DNA of 64,000 bases from Cephalotus follicularis (lineage: Eukaryota; Streptophyta; Magnoliopsida; Oxalidales; Cephalotaceae): NCBI GenBank assembly GCA_001972305.1, contig BDDD01002942.1, positions 3,420 to 67,419 of the forward strand, read 5' to 3'. The notes below the pieces were generated by a model. It was given only the letters and a program-made list of their open reading frames with translations, made no database searches and was not told the origin of the DNA. Each line of letters starts with the position of its first letter. Position 1 is the first letter of the stretch. Of this stretch, positions 1 to 10,786 are shown piece by piece. Both the position numbers and the translations under genes were made by a program.

Positions 1-2252
1 TTACTACCGGCGTTGGCGGGTAGTTTAACAGTAATTCTACAATTGCAGACAGTGGGGGGATGCTCTGGCCAACTCCTGGCACATAGGATCAAATCCATAA
101 TCAGTGATATCCTCCATCACTAACTATGGCAGTAACATAGACAATCCATTCAATCAGTACAATCAGTAATAATATTACATATATAATCAATATGCAATAT
201 CAAGATGGTTTCTTTTAGAAACGTATAACAGTTCAGTACTCGTGCATCTCATGTGAGGAAACGATATCAGTACAGTAGTGGTTTCCAATTTGGAAACAAA
301 ACAGTCGATACCTCTCATGTGGAGGAAAACAGTAGTTTATTTCAACAATAAACCTCTCTTTGAAAAATGATAGTAAGTTATCATAATTTTGGGTTCAAGT
401 CCCATCAACGGTTTCAATCTTTAAAATATTAGTAGTGGTGGTGTTAATAGCACCAAACAGTATGTATATACTAATATAAGTAGTATATACGGTATCATTA
501 ATCAAAACAATAGTTTTGTAATCAATAGTCCCATTTGGAAATGATGTTTAAACCATAATTTGTACATGTAGTACTTAGTTTGAACAATCATTGAAATATC
601 AGTAACAATGGTGTCTAAATAGCACCAAACAGTAGATATATACTAACAGAAGTAGTATATACAATAACATTAATCAAATCAATAGATTTTGTAAATCATA
701 GCTTTCACTTGAAATGGTGTTTAAGCTGTAAATATGCATATCATACATAATTCATTCGATTAGTGAAATATCAGTGGTAATGATGTTAACTAACATCATA
801 CAGTATGTGCATTATGTTGGTAACATATACAAATCATCAACAATGCAAAGCAGTAGCAATTCAGTAATTATTATGCGGTTCCAGCCCAGAACAGTCGACT
901 GCCTCAAGAACCAGTCGGCTGTTGGGGTTGAGTAGTCGACTGCATTCTATGCCAGTCGACTGGTTTTGCCCAGAAATGCAGCAGAATAGTTTTGTATGAT
1001 GCAATTCCAATGCCAAATCAGTCCAATACAATGAGAAAGTTAACATACACATATGCATGATCATATCTTCCAAAACATAACACTACCCCTACCTCAATTT
1101 GCTATCCCAAGATAAATTGAATGATCTTTCTCTTTAAAGCTTCCAAATACTCTTCCAAGCTTTCACCAATCAATCCTTTTAATCAAGCAAGTTACAATCT
1201 AAACATGCATATTATGGATACATGCAATCAGTAGCAGTTGGTTCTGTAACATTTATAACCATTCAAATCAGTAGCTTAAGTCCTTAGTTCATTAAGCTCA
1301 TTTAATCTAGCTCCCTTTTCCATATTCTCATGCATGTCCAACTATCTCAATTCATAGTCTCTTAGTGAACAGTAGGTGTGTAAGTATATTCATAAGTAAT
1401 TCAGTAGCTTATGGAAACTATCAACAACTTACTATCCAATTAGAGGTTACATCCTTTCATGCACCAAGTGCTATATTCCATTTTAAAACCATTCAATCCT
1501 AGAAGATGTTTAATCAATCATGTTAACAGGAGATTAAACCTTCATCTAGATACATTACTGTTGGATTATAACACCACATTAACAGGTTCGGATTTGGAAC
1601 TTACCAGGGATGATCAAAGTTCCCTTTTCCTTCTTTGAGCTTTAACTCCAAACCTTCCAATGCAAGTTCTCCAATCAATTCTAACAATTCATTCAATCTC
1701 AAGTGTTTCTAACACTCTTCCTCAGCTCATTTCCAAATGATATAGAGGTCCTAAGGGTTTAGAATTCGTCAGGTTATCAAACTCCACCTTCTCACCCTTT
1801 TCCTCTCACTCACATGCATGTGTTTTCTTTACTTTTCTTTCTTGATTCTTGCAGGTGGCAGGCTTGCAGGTTGCAGAGCACATGCAAGGGCTCTCCTTGC
1901 ATGTCATGTCCGTTTATGCATGTCCCGTACACCTGTCATTAAGCATGCCATGCCCCAAGTTCAGTTGACACCTACACAGACACATGTTCTGTCGAATTTA
2001 CAGTCGACTGGATTCATGGGGCAGCCGACTGGACACCACACGCATCAGACAGTCGACTGTTCCCCTGTGACAGTCGGCTGTCATGGGTTAAATTAGGGTT
2101 TCTTGAGTTCGATTTCCACCAATTTGCATCCCAATTCATTCCAAGTAAAATTACCAATCACAAATTGCCATATTTGGACATTAATTTCAAATAAGTGCAC
2201 ATTTTATTAATCATTATTACAATGTACACGAATTGAATTTGCGGTTCTCACA
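1..2252 (-). mobile_element. Partial long LTR of Tekay-like type (family S), reversed, open at the left edge
   Basis: Read on the minus strand, the LTR starts at 2252 with TGTGAGAACCGC, which resembles the start of the pol-linked LTR ending at 49345 (TGTAACGACCGGG). It runs leftwards past position 1, so its other end and its target duplication cannot be seen. The segment 1-1125 is the reverse complement of 2256-3067 with indels. Two groups of CAGTCGACTG-type palindromes lie about 170-250 and 1290-1360 bases from the LTR start. No protein domain was found. The assignment to Tekay is inferred from homology to LTRs physically joined to chromodomain pol genes at 46468-51785. Confidence 0.75.
425..845. 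repeat. Imperfect tandem repeat, unit about 170 bp
   Basis: Two full units (about 425-594 and 595-766) and a partial third (767-845) share the order: ATATCAGTA, a GGTGTTAATAGCACCAAACAG-like block, AGTAGTATATAC, then ATTAATCAAA and AATAGTTTTGTAAATC. The duplication is absent from the other arm of the inverted repeat, so it arose in this copy or its recent ancestor. Confidence 0.6.
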
Positions 2253-3529
2253 GATCAATTGCAAATTGATCTTGGGATAGCAATTGAGTTAGGGGTAGTG
2301 TTATGTTTTGGAAGATATGTTCAAGCATTTCATGTATGTTAATTTCTACTTGCATTGAACTGATTGGCATTGAAATTGTATGACATTTACACTGTTCTGC
2401 CTGCATTCTGGACAAAAATAGTCGACTGTTATTGAAAACAGTAGACTACACAATTGATCCAGTCGACTGGCAAGACCCAGCAGTCGACTACACAACCCAA
2501 CAGCCGACTGGTTCTTGAGGGCAGTCGACTGTTCTGGGTAGTAATTGCATACCATTGATTGAATTGTTACTGATTTGAATTGTTATTGATTGTATATGCT
2601 ACCACCACCTAGTATATACTGTTTGATATTGTTTAACATCGCTATTACTGATATTTCAACGATTGAACGAACTATTTGCTATATGCATAAATTGTGGTTA
2701 AACACCATTTTCAAATGAGAACTATTAATTACAAGGAACTACTGATTTATCAACTACTGTTATTACCACTGTTTGTTTCCGATTTGAAAACCACTACTGT
2801 ACTGATGTCGTTTTCCTCATCGAGATGTACGATCACTGAAATGTTTATGTTTCTAAAGAAACAACCCTTATATTGCATATTGTTGATATATGTAATATTA
2901 TCATTGAATTGCTTGAATTGTTTGTCTATGTTACTGCCGTAGTCGAGTGATGGAGGATATCACTAGCTACGGATGGTGGTCCTGTGTGCCAGGAGTTGGC
3001 CAGAGTATCACCCACACTGTCTGCAATTGCAGAACTTACTGTTAAACTACCCGCCGACGCCGGTAGTCAAACGTACCTGATCTATCAGCCTCAATGAAGG
3101 GTGATGGATTAGGTGGTGCGCAGTTGGTGCTAGGAGTTAGCGATATGCGTCACCTAAACCACTGTATGAATTGATTGTACCCTTGTGCGGTATTCTTGCA
3201 TATGGACTATTTATGGCCACTTGGCATGACTGCATATATATCGACACACTGAAACGTTATTTTATATAAACTGTCATACATGTTGCATTCATATATATTC
3301 CTTAGCATACATTATATTCTTACTTAGCAAAGTGAGGACAACGGCTAACCCCCCTACAGTTTCAGATTAAGCGAAGACTGGGAGTTGCGGTTAAAGCTTG
3401 GAGAGCTTCTTCTTTTATCGTTTTAAGATTGTTATATTCTTTTGAATGAAATGCTGGAATGTATGTTTAATACTGATATCACCATATATGCTGGTCTAAT
3501 GTTATGGAACCGAAAAACGGGGTGTGACA
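2253..3529 (+). mobile_element. 3' part of a family S LTR in forward orientation
   Basis: This segment ends at 3529 with ACGGGGTGTGACA, the typical terminal CA and inverted terminal motif of the Tekay-type LTRs here. It shares with the LTRs at 42666 and 46468 a conserved stretch around 3325-3365 (CTTAGC, then GGCTAACCCC, then TTCAGATTAAGCG). Its left part is missing because the reversed copy of the same family interrupts it at 2252/2253. The sequence right of 3529 matches the X LTR at about 38598, so this element was inserted into the X LTR. Its own start lies left of the window. Confidence 0.75.
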
Positions 3530-3842
3530 AAGGGTCATAGGCCTGCAGACACTCCATAAAAGCAATCCACGGGGACAATCAATCCATAGGGTCAAGTACT
3601 CCTTTGCCTCTCCGGCCTGAGATAGTACCTCCACCGTCTATACATCCTCTGCGTCATAGCCGTGTGGATCATAGGATAACACCGACCACATAATCCATAC
3701 CATAATACTAGTCCCAAAGGTTCTAGCCCATACCATAACAGAGATCTATGTGATCTATGCCATAACCATGCCACATAAGTTCCATACCATATCTCTCCAC
3801 AATGCGGGGATGCCCGTAGGTCATCCCAAAAGGAAGGATTAT
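3530..3842 (-). mobile_element. Fragment of the 3' LTR of Tekay-like element X
   Basis: It matches 38598-38900 in the intact 5' LTR of element X: both contain GTCAAGTACTCCT, CTCTCCGGC and GAGATAGTACCTCCA in order. A 16-base local insertion lies near 3822-3837. The fragment ends in GATTA (3838-3842), the left copy of the target duplication of the Athila-like insertion, whose right copy is at 30409-30413 where the X LTR resumes. Confidence 0.85.
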
Positions 3843-4225
3843 GTTTATCATAAAAATATGTTGTTTTTAAGGAGTTATTTGTTATATTTTTATGCTTGGA
3901 ACATATTACTTTGGTTGACTTTATTTGGTTTTCAGGTACAAGTGTAAAAAGACCATAGCGCATGAAGAATGGCTTTAATTAGTAAAAAATATGCTCAAAT
4001 TAGTGAAAAATCTATAGAAAACAGGGTAAAGCATTGACGCCTTCAAGGTAAGCGTCGACGCTTAAGAGGAAAGTGCCAGCAGTTAAAGAGAAAAATGGTC
4101 GTGCTTTATTCCAGAGAATTCAACAATTGCTGAAACACTTTAGGCCTCAACGGATTCACTTTAAGCGTCGATGCTTATTTCTAAAGCGCTGACGGGTCCA
4201 AGAAAGCTTTGACGCTTAACACTAC

Positions 4226-4691
4226 TGTTGACATTTATGTCTCAATCCTAGTTTTGATGATAACATATTTGTATTTAACAAGTTTCTTTATGTGCAAGAA
4301 AGACATGGAATGTACCAAACAACAAGAAAAACTGCAGAAACAGGATAAAGCGTCAACGCTCAAAAATAAAGCGTCAGCGCTTTGTGCAACAGTCGAGACA
4401 ATGAACAAAGCGTCTACTGGTGAAATGCTTTGAGGAGAGGAACAAATGCTCAAACCGTCGACGCCTAAATTTAAGCGTCTGCGCTTTGACACACGGAGTC
4501 GGCTGATTAAACCAGTGACTTAAGATGGAATTCAATTTGACACAAGCGGCGACGCTTTGATCTAACCGTCTGCGCTTTAAGGCAACAGTCGACTCCAACA
4601 TCCAGAACGCCTGCGCTTTGACTCGACAAATTCAAATCAAAATACCTAACGGTCATATAAGCGTCGACGCTTTGAGGGAGACAGTCGACGC
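4226..4691 (+). mobile_element. Truncated SIRE 5' LTR
   Basis: It is closely similar to 14394-14881 of the 3' LTR, but a block of about 22 bases present near 14650-14670 is absent here. Similarity stops abruptly at 4691 after CAGTCGACGC, where a sequence starting TGTAATACCCCG begins. The remaining 3' part of the LTR (equivalent to about 14882-15511) is not found on the other side of that sequence. Confidence 0.85.
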
Positions 4692-7607
4692 TGTAATACC
4701 CCGATTTTCGTATGCATATTTTCGGATTTTAAGTTTGATTTATTTGGTTGTGTTGGCATAATGTGATCTTTGGGCTATATAATTTTAAAATAAGGCTCCT
4801 CATATTTATTAGAATATGATTGTTGGAAAAGTAAAAATTTAATGTTTTGTTATTATATTGGTTGGACTATGTACATGAATAAGTAAAATTAATTGAATTA
4901 TATTTTGTATAAATATAATATCAGTATTTATTATTATTTCGGCCTATTTTAATTTCTGAGCTATATGATATTATAATTTTTGGGCTTTTATGACTTAGGC
5001 TAAATAATACCATCTTTGGGCTTTTGCTAAAATATTGGAATAGGGATTATGGGAAAGATAAAATAAATTGTTTGTATTATAAATTAGTTTAATTATTAAT
5101 ATGGCAAAAGTGTATTATATTGGAAATAAAATAAATGAATTATGGCAATTTTACTTTGTTTCTATTTTCTTCCCTCCCTCTCCCGTACTCTTACTTTCTT
5201 CCTCTCCCAAAACCGATTCTGCCTTCCCTTTCTCTCCCTCAATCCCGAAAATTTTGCCTCTTTCCCTATTCTAACAGATTTTGGATTCCTTTTCTGCATT
5301 ACCATGACCTAAATTACCTTTCCCATATTGTATATGTATGCTATATGTCCATTGTTGTGCCTCCATTATTTATCTCTGTCTTTGTAGCCGAATTTGCAAG
5401 GATTAGAGCCTGTTTTTGTCTTCTTTACTTCACTGAATCAGGTTTGTTCCTCTGTTATTATGGTTTAACAATTAAATTAGTTTAATGACAGCCGAATTTT
5501 ATTGCATGTTGGTTGCTAGCATGTTTTGTTTTAATACCTGCCATGTATGCTTGGTTAATGTTTCTGAGATTGTTAGCAAGCCTTGAAGTGTCTAGTAAAG
5601 GTTATAAACAGATTGTGAAACTAGAAATCGGTATATGATAGAAATTGATCACATAGTTATGCATATAAAGAATTGAAACTTGCTTCTCTTTAAAAGTGTG
5701 ATCACCAATTGCATGAACCTTTTGATTCAGGATGTTTAAATGCAACTGTTAAGTCACATAAGACCTAGGTAAGTGTTTAAGGTTGTCTAGAAAAGTGATA
5801 AAAACGATTTTGACAGAAAATTTGGAAGTAAAACTGCTGTGTGTGCTGTTCTGTCGAGCAGAACAGTCGACTGTCCATTTAAACAGTCGACTGTTAGCCT
5901 ATGAGTAGTCGACTGCCACCCATTGAACAGTCGAATGGATTCAACCCAGTTTGAGTAGTCGGCAGCCTATGCAGCACAGTCGACTGCCACCCTTGAGTAG
6001 TCGACTGGATTTTGATGCAGTCGATTGGTTTTGTCCAGTGAATTTTCTGGTTTCAAGTTTTGTAATCCGTTTGTTCATCTAATGATTTGGAGTCTGTTTT
6101 AAACACTGTTAAATTGTTGTTTGATGTTTGGAAGTGATTGTTGAATCCTTATATGAATGATATTATATCTTTTAGATTTTTGTGCTCCGAGGGACTTTTA
6201 AATTGTTGATCAATTCGTAAAGTTATTTTTGTGATCGCTTAAGGTACGGATGTTTCGTTCCTTGATACCCTCCTACTGTTTTTATAGTAAAAAGAGAGTT
6301 TTACTTTATGGATAACGTACGGATTCTAACGTTCTTCGGTTATCTAATTTTATTGAAACTGTCATGTTTTACTTAATAAATAATGTGCGGATTTCTATCG
6401 TTCTTGGCTATCTAGTTATCGAACTAAAATCAGTTTTATTTTATGCTATATTCCTTCGAACTTGGCTATGTTTTATAATTCGATACGATTTTGAAAATAA
6501 AGTCAGCCTTGACATTTTGCAAAATTAATGTTCTTGACTTTATTCTTATGCCATGATGTCTTAAGAAAAAAATGATACGATCATCTCTTTATAGTGGAAA
6601 ATAAATGAGTTGATGCTATGAAATCATTTTGCTATGTCTAGAAAATTTTTAGAAAATGCGTTTACGTTTTTGAATTGTTTTTAGAAATAAAACAATGTTT
6701 TCGAAATAAGTTTATACACAGAGATATTTCCTACCTATGGAGGTACTATAGGCACGTCGTGGGCCTGGCACGGGGACGTGACACTTCCGTAGCAGTGTGA
6801 TTCGACTACGGCGTCTCTCTTTGTTTTGAATAAATCCCATTAGGTGGATTTATGGATCCCATTTTTTGATAGAGGCGTATGGGTATACTCTAGTTTTTGA
6901 TATGTTAAGGATTCAGATTTTGGGGATTGATTGTGTAGTGTCGTACACGTCTTTTCGTTTGGCATGTGGGCCTCATGAACCCCTTGCACCTTTGCATATG
7001 TGTATGCACTTTGGATCTCGGTAATCAGATTTTGGAATCGGATAAGTCTCTGTGATATGTTTGGATCTCTATGATGAGATTATGGAATCGGATAAGATTT
7101 ATTTTGAAAACTTTAACTGGACTGACGTTAAAGTAATTTGAACGTTTAATATGGATACCGTTAGTTTTTCGTTTTGAATGTGTATTGGGATTTTGAACTT
7201 GGGTTATGTTTTGAAATTGAATAACGCTTTCAAAATTTGATATTCGTTTTGAATTGATTGTATGACTACTTATCTTTGCTTTTGAAAATCATATTAAATT
7301 ATTTTATGCATAAGGTATATGATATTTAAAGATTCAGGTATTTTCTATCTTTTAAATTATCGTTTTATGTTTTATGATTCTATATCCGTACTGATGTTTG
7401 CTCAGCCGCGTTTTTGTTTCCATGCGGCAGGCATTTTGGGACAGCATCCGGGCAATGTGTGATGAGCGAGATGTCACCTATGATAAGAATCACTAGGAGA
7501 TGGACCTGTTTATGCTTAGTTATTTTATTTTATGGTCATGTAATGACCACTATTTGAACTATGTTATGCCTTTCAGTTTATGACTTAGCCCCCTTGTAGT
7601 TTATTCA
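4692..7607 (+). mobile_element. Tekay-type LTR (family T) fused to the SIRE internal region
   Basis: The start TGTAATACCCCG and internal blocks match, in reverse, the solo LTRs at 17896-20475 and 27303-29939: a block near 6740-6815 (CTATGGAGGTACTATAGGCA to CGGCGTCTCT) and one near 7400-7505 (GCCGCGTTTTTGTTTCCATG to CTAGGAGAT). The expected end (GGGGGTGTTACA) is missing; similarity fades near 7585 and the sequence then reads ATTCA followed directly by the SIRE primer binding site. A CAGTCGACTG cluster sits at 5864-6035. No coding domain was found. Confidence 0.75.
5864..6035. repeat. Palindrome cluster B, CAGTCGACTG dialect
   Basis: Eight to nine copies of CAGTCGACTG or close variants (5864, 5884, 5905, about 5928, 5980, about 5998, about 6017) lie in an LTR of the same family as 17896-20475, at the matching place, but in the other dialect. 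Confidence 0.8.
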
Positions 7608-7609
7608 AT

Positions 7610-7621
7610 TGGTATCAGAGC
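7610..7621 (+). other. Primer binding site, initiator tRNA-Met type
   Basis: TGGTATCAGAGC is the standard complement to the 3' end of plant initiator tRNA-Met and lies two bases after a TTCA that could be an LTR end. Both SIRE and Tekay elements use this primer, so it could belong to either partner of the fusion; the gag start follows 45 bases later. Confidence 0.85.
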
Positions 7622-7666
7622 GGTAGGCTTATAATTCTTAAGTGCTAGAGCCTTTAACGATTGAGG

Positions 7667-8728
7667 ATGACAATGAACTCAAACGTAGGAGAGAGCCAAA
7701 ATATCTCAAAACCCCCTTTCTTCGATGGCAACAACTATGGCCATTGGAAGGGTAAGATGACCATTTTCATTCAATCGCTTGACTACAACTTATGGGACTT
7801 TATAGTTGATGGTCCAAATCTCCCCACCGTCACACTTGAAAACGGGGATGTAGTTCCTAAGCCTAGAAATCTTTATGATGATAATGATAGAAAAAGGGTT
7901 CAAATAAATGCTAAGGCTAAACACATCATTATTTGTGCTATAAACTCTAATGACTTTAATAGGATTTCATCTTGCATTTCCACCAAGGAAATGTGGGATA
8001 GACATGAGGTCACCTATGAAGGAACAAATCAAGTTAAGGAAGCTAAGATTAGCATGCTAGTCCATGAATATGAAATGTTCACCATGAATGAGAATGAAGA
8101 CATTAAATCCATGTTCTCTAGATTTACAAATATCATTAACGCATTACAAGCTTTAGATAAAACATATTCTAACAGTGAAATGGTGAGAAAAATTCTTAGG
8201 TGCTTACCAAGGTCTTGGATGCCGAAGGTCACCGCAATTGAAGAAGCAAAGAATCTCAATGTCCTTCCACTAGAAGATCTTCTTGGGTCATTAATGACTC
8301 ATGAACTCTCAATGCAAAAGAAGGATGATGATGAAGAAACAGAGAAGAAGAAGAAGAAGATGGTTGCTTTAAAATTGTCCCAAATCGAAGATTCCGAGGA
8401 CGATGATGATGGTGATGATGAAGATCTAGCCCTTATCACACGAATGTTCAAAAAATTCCTAGCTAGCAAGAAGAAGTTTGGTGGAAAGCCAAACAAGAAA
8501 GTTCACCAAAAGGGAGAGACAAGCAAAAAGGAAGAGATCATATGCTTTGAATGCAATAAACCGGGGCACTACAAAAGCGATTGCCCTCGGCTCAAAAAGA
8601 AGGACCTACTAAAGAAGAAGAAGAAAGCCATGATCGCAACTTGGGATGATAGTGATGAGTCTAGCTCGGATGGAGACTCAAATGAAGAAGCGGCTCAAAT
8701 AGCCTTGATGGCTTTAGAGGAAGAATAA
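7667..8728 (+). CDS. gag: SIRE gag, N-terminal polyprotein ORF
   Basis: This 353-residue ORF starts at the first ATG after the primer site; a TTG six bases upstream is an unlikely start. Gag forms the virus-like particle that packages the element RNA. Residues about 15-230 have the copia gag (UBN2-type) pattern, opening with PPFFDGNNYGHWKGKM. A lysine- and acid-rich stretch follows, then a CCHC zinc knuckle (residues about 293-306) with all four ligands. In a typical element the frame would run on into pol, but here a TAA at 8726-8728 ends it, and more stops follow in the same frame. It is the only gag or pol frame in the window without an internal break. Confidence 0.85.
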   Translation: MTMNSNVGESQNISKPPFFDGNNYGHWKGKMTIFIQSLDYNLWDFIVDGPNLPTVTLENGDVVPKPRNLYDDNDRKRVQINAKAKHIIICAINSNDFNRISSCISTKEMWDRHEVTYEGTNQVKEAKISMLVHEYEMFTMNENEDIKSMFSRFTNIINALQALDKTYSNSEMVRKILRCLPRSWMPKVTAIEEAKNLNVLPLEDLLGSLMTHELSMQKKDDDEETEKKKKKMVALKLSQIEDSEDDDDGDDEDLALITRMFKKFLASKKKFGGKPNKKVHQKGETSKKEEIICFECNKPGHYKSDCPRLKKKDLLKKKKKAMIATWDDSDESSSDGDSNEEAAQIALMALEEE

Positions 8729-9616
8729 GAAGAAGAAGAAGAAGAGAGCGATGAGGTAACATATGATGAACTTGTTTTAATAGTAGAGAAGTATAGTTCT
8801 ATGATTGCATCATTAAAGAAAAAGGTTAAGTCATTAGTAAATGAAAACGATGAACTTAAATCAATAAATTTAGCTAAAGAAGAAAACTCGAACGAAATTG
8901 AAGTAGATCTTATAGAGAATGAAGTAGCATATCTAGAAAAGGGAAATAGAAATCTTAAGGAAGAAATATAAGCATTAAAGAAAACTTTCTCAAAGTTTTC
9001 TAATAGTAGTGAGAAGCTTGAAAATCTTCTTGGCATGCAAAAGTGTGTCTTTGATAAAGCCGGACTAGGATATGAGGAGATGAATAACGCTAAGCTCTAT
9101 CAAACATTCTTTGAAAGGAAAGAAAAAATAGAAAAATAAAAGGTTGAAAAGGTTCGAATTAAAAAGAAAATTGTAAAGACTTTGTGTGACTATTGCGGTA
9201 AAAATGGACATACATCTTTTACTCGGTTTCATAAAAAGAATGCCATGTTTAAGAAAAGTTTGAATAATTCATGTAATTTTTGTGGTAAACATGGACACAC
9301 ATCTTCACAATGATATCATAGGAAAAATGCCATATATAAGAAAAAGATAAATATCTCATGTACTCATTGTGGTAAGTACGGTCATGCATTTTCATCTTGT
9401 TTTTATAAAAGAAATAATATGTATAAAAGAAGAACAATTGTTTTTTGCAACAATTGTGGTAAAAATGGACATACTTCTACTTCATGCTTTTACAAAGAAA
9501 ATATATTAAACAATTTGAATTTTTCTAGAGTAAAAAGAAGTTGGGTTCCCAAAGGAACCATTTTGACTAACCCCAAAGGACCCAAGGTTTGTTGGGTACC
9601 TCAAATGAATATTTGA
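8729..9616 (+). pseudogene. SIRE gag C-terminal region with four tandem zinc knuckles
   Basis: This continues the gag frame after the stop at 8726. It is an acidic, heptad-like helical region (8730-9140), then four CCHC-type modules whose first Cys codons are at 9185, 9272, 9359 and 9446, exactly 87 bases (29 residues) apart. Module 1 has Arg for the last Cys, module 2 has a TGA at that place (9311), and modules 3 and 4 keep all ligands. Further in-frame stops lie at 8969, 9137 and 9614. Zinc knuckles in gag bind the element RNA; four in register are unusual to my knowledge. Confidence 0.8.
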
Positions 9617-10786
9617 AAATTGTGTTTGTAGGTGTGCTTGAAGGCATTATCCAAGAAGACACAATGGTACTTGGATAGTTGATGCTCCAAGCATATGACG
9701 GGCGACAAGAGTCTCTTCGTCAAATACGAATCAAAGGAAGGAGGAGAAGTAACATTTGGAGATAATGCAAAAGGGAAGATCAAAGGTTTTGGCTCCATAG
9801 GTAACAATAAGACCTCCATTCATAATGTTTTATTTGTTGATGGACTTAAGCACAATCTCTTGAGCATAAGCCAATTATGTGACAAGAATTGTAGAGTCAT
9901 TTTTGAAAAAGACTCATGTAAAGTGATAAATATAAATAGCAATCAAATAAAGTTTGTAGGATATAGACATGAGAATGTGTATGTGGTAGATATAGGTGAT
10001 TTGAATAATGTTAAATGTCTAGTTTCTATAAATGAGGATAGTTGGCTATGGCATAGAAGATTAGGTCATGTAGGTATGTCAACCATATTAAAGCTTTTAA
10101 AACATGAGTTAGTTAAAGGACTCCCTAAAATTAACTTTGAAAAAGATAAAGTTTGTGACGCATGTCAATACGGAAAACAAACTAGAGCTTCTTTCAAAAG
10201 CAAAGACATTGTATCAACAACTAGGCCATTGCAACTTTTGCATATAGATTTGTTTGGTCCTATAGATATTAGAAGTCTAGGTGGTAAGTCCTATGCCATG
10301 GTCATAGTAGACGATTATTCGAGATATACATGGACTATTTTCCTAGACCACAAAAATGAATCTTTCAAAGAATTTTCAAATTTTTGCAAAATTGTTCAAA
10401 ATGAAAAGGATACTTCTATTTCTAAAATTAGAAGTGATCATGGAAAAGAGTTTGAAAATCAATTGTTTGAAAATTTTTGTAATGAAAATGGTTTTATACA
10501 TGAGTTCTCTACTCCTAGAACACCTCAAAAAAATGGGGTTGTTGAAAGGAAAAATAGAACATTACAAGAAATGTGTAGAACACTTTTAAACGAATATAAT
10601 TTACCAAAATACTCTTTGGCGGAAGCAATAAATACTTCTTGTTATATCTTAAATCGCATATCAATAAGGCCAATTCTCAAAAAGACTCCATATGAATTAT
10701 GGAGGGGGAGAAAGCCGAACATTAGTTACTTTCATACCTTCGGATGCAAATATGCAAGAGGAATTAAATCAATTCGAAAGAAATAA
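9617..10786 (+). pseudogene. SIRE protease and integrase, broken
   Basis: The same frame continues. The aspartic protease active site appears as WYLDS followed by a TGA (9680-9682) in place of the Gly of the DSG triad, then CSKHMTGD. A TAG lies at 9629. From 9695 the frame is open: GAG-pre-integrase (LWHRRLGH, then C-x2-C at about 10156) and the integrase core with Asp in LHIDLFGP, Asp in IRSDHGKEF and Glu in GVVERKNRT, so the DDE triad is present. The integrase C-terminus is missing: after FGCK the sequence jumps into the RT linker in another frame and stops at 10784. Confidence 0.88.

Larger units (their letters stand above)
1..3067. repeat. Large inverted repeat, arms 1-1125 and 2256-3067
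   Basis: The left arm read backwards matches the right arm over its whole length, including the block with GCCAGGAGTTGGCCAGAG (right arm near 2980, left arm near 70-90) and the palindrome cluster. The left arm is about 300 bases longer because of an internal tandem duplication at 425-845. The loop is about 1.1 kb. It arises from one LTR having inserted into a relative in opposite orientation, and a transcript across it could form long double-stranded RNA. Confidence 0.85.

Noticed and set aside
3592..3963. 123-codon minus-strand ORF
   Set aside because: It crosses the junction between the X LTR and the Athila LTR, so it cannot be a real gene.
5135..5485. 116-codon ORF with hydrophobic segments
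   Set aside because: It lies in the T-rich part of a Tekay-type LTR and shows no conserved motif.
7661..7666. TTG as the gag start
   Set aside because: Eukaryotic initiation favours the ATG at 7667; nothing supports use of the TTG.
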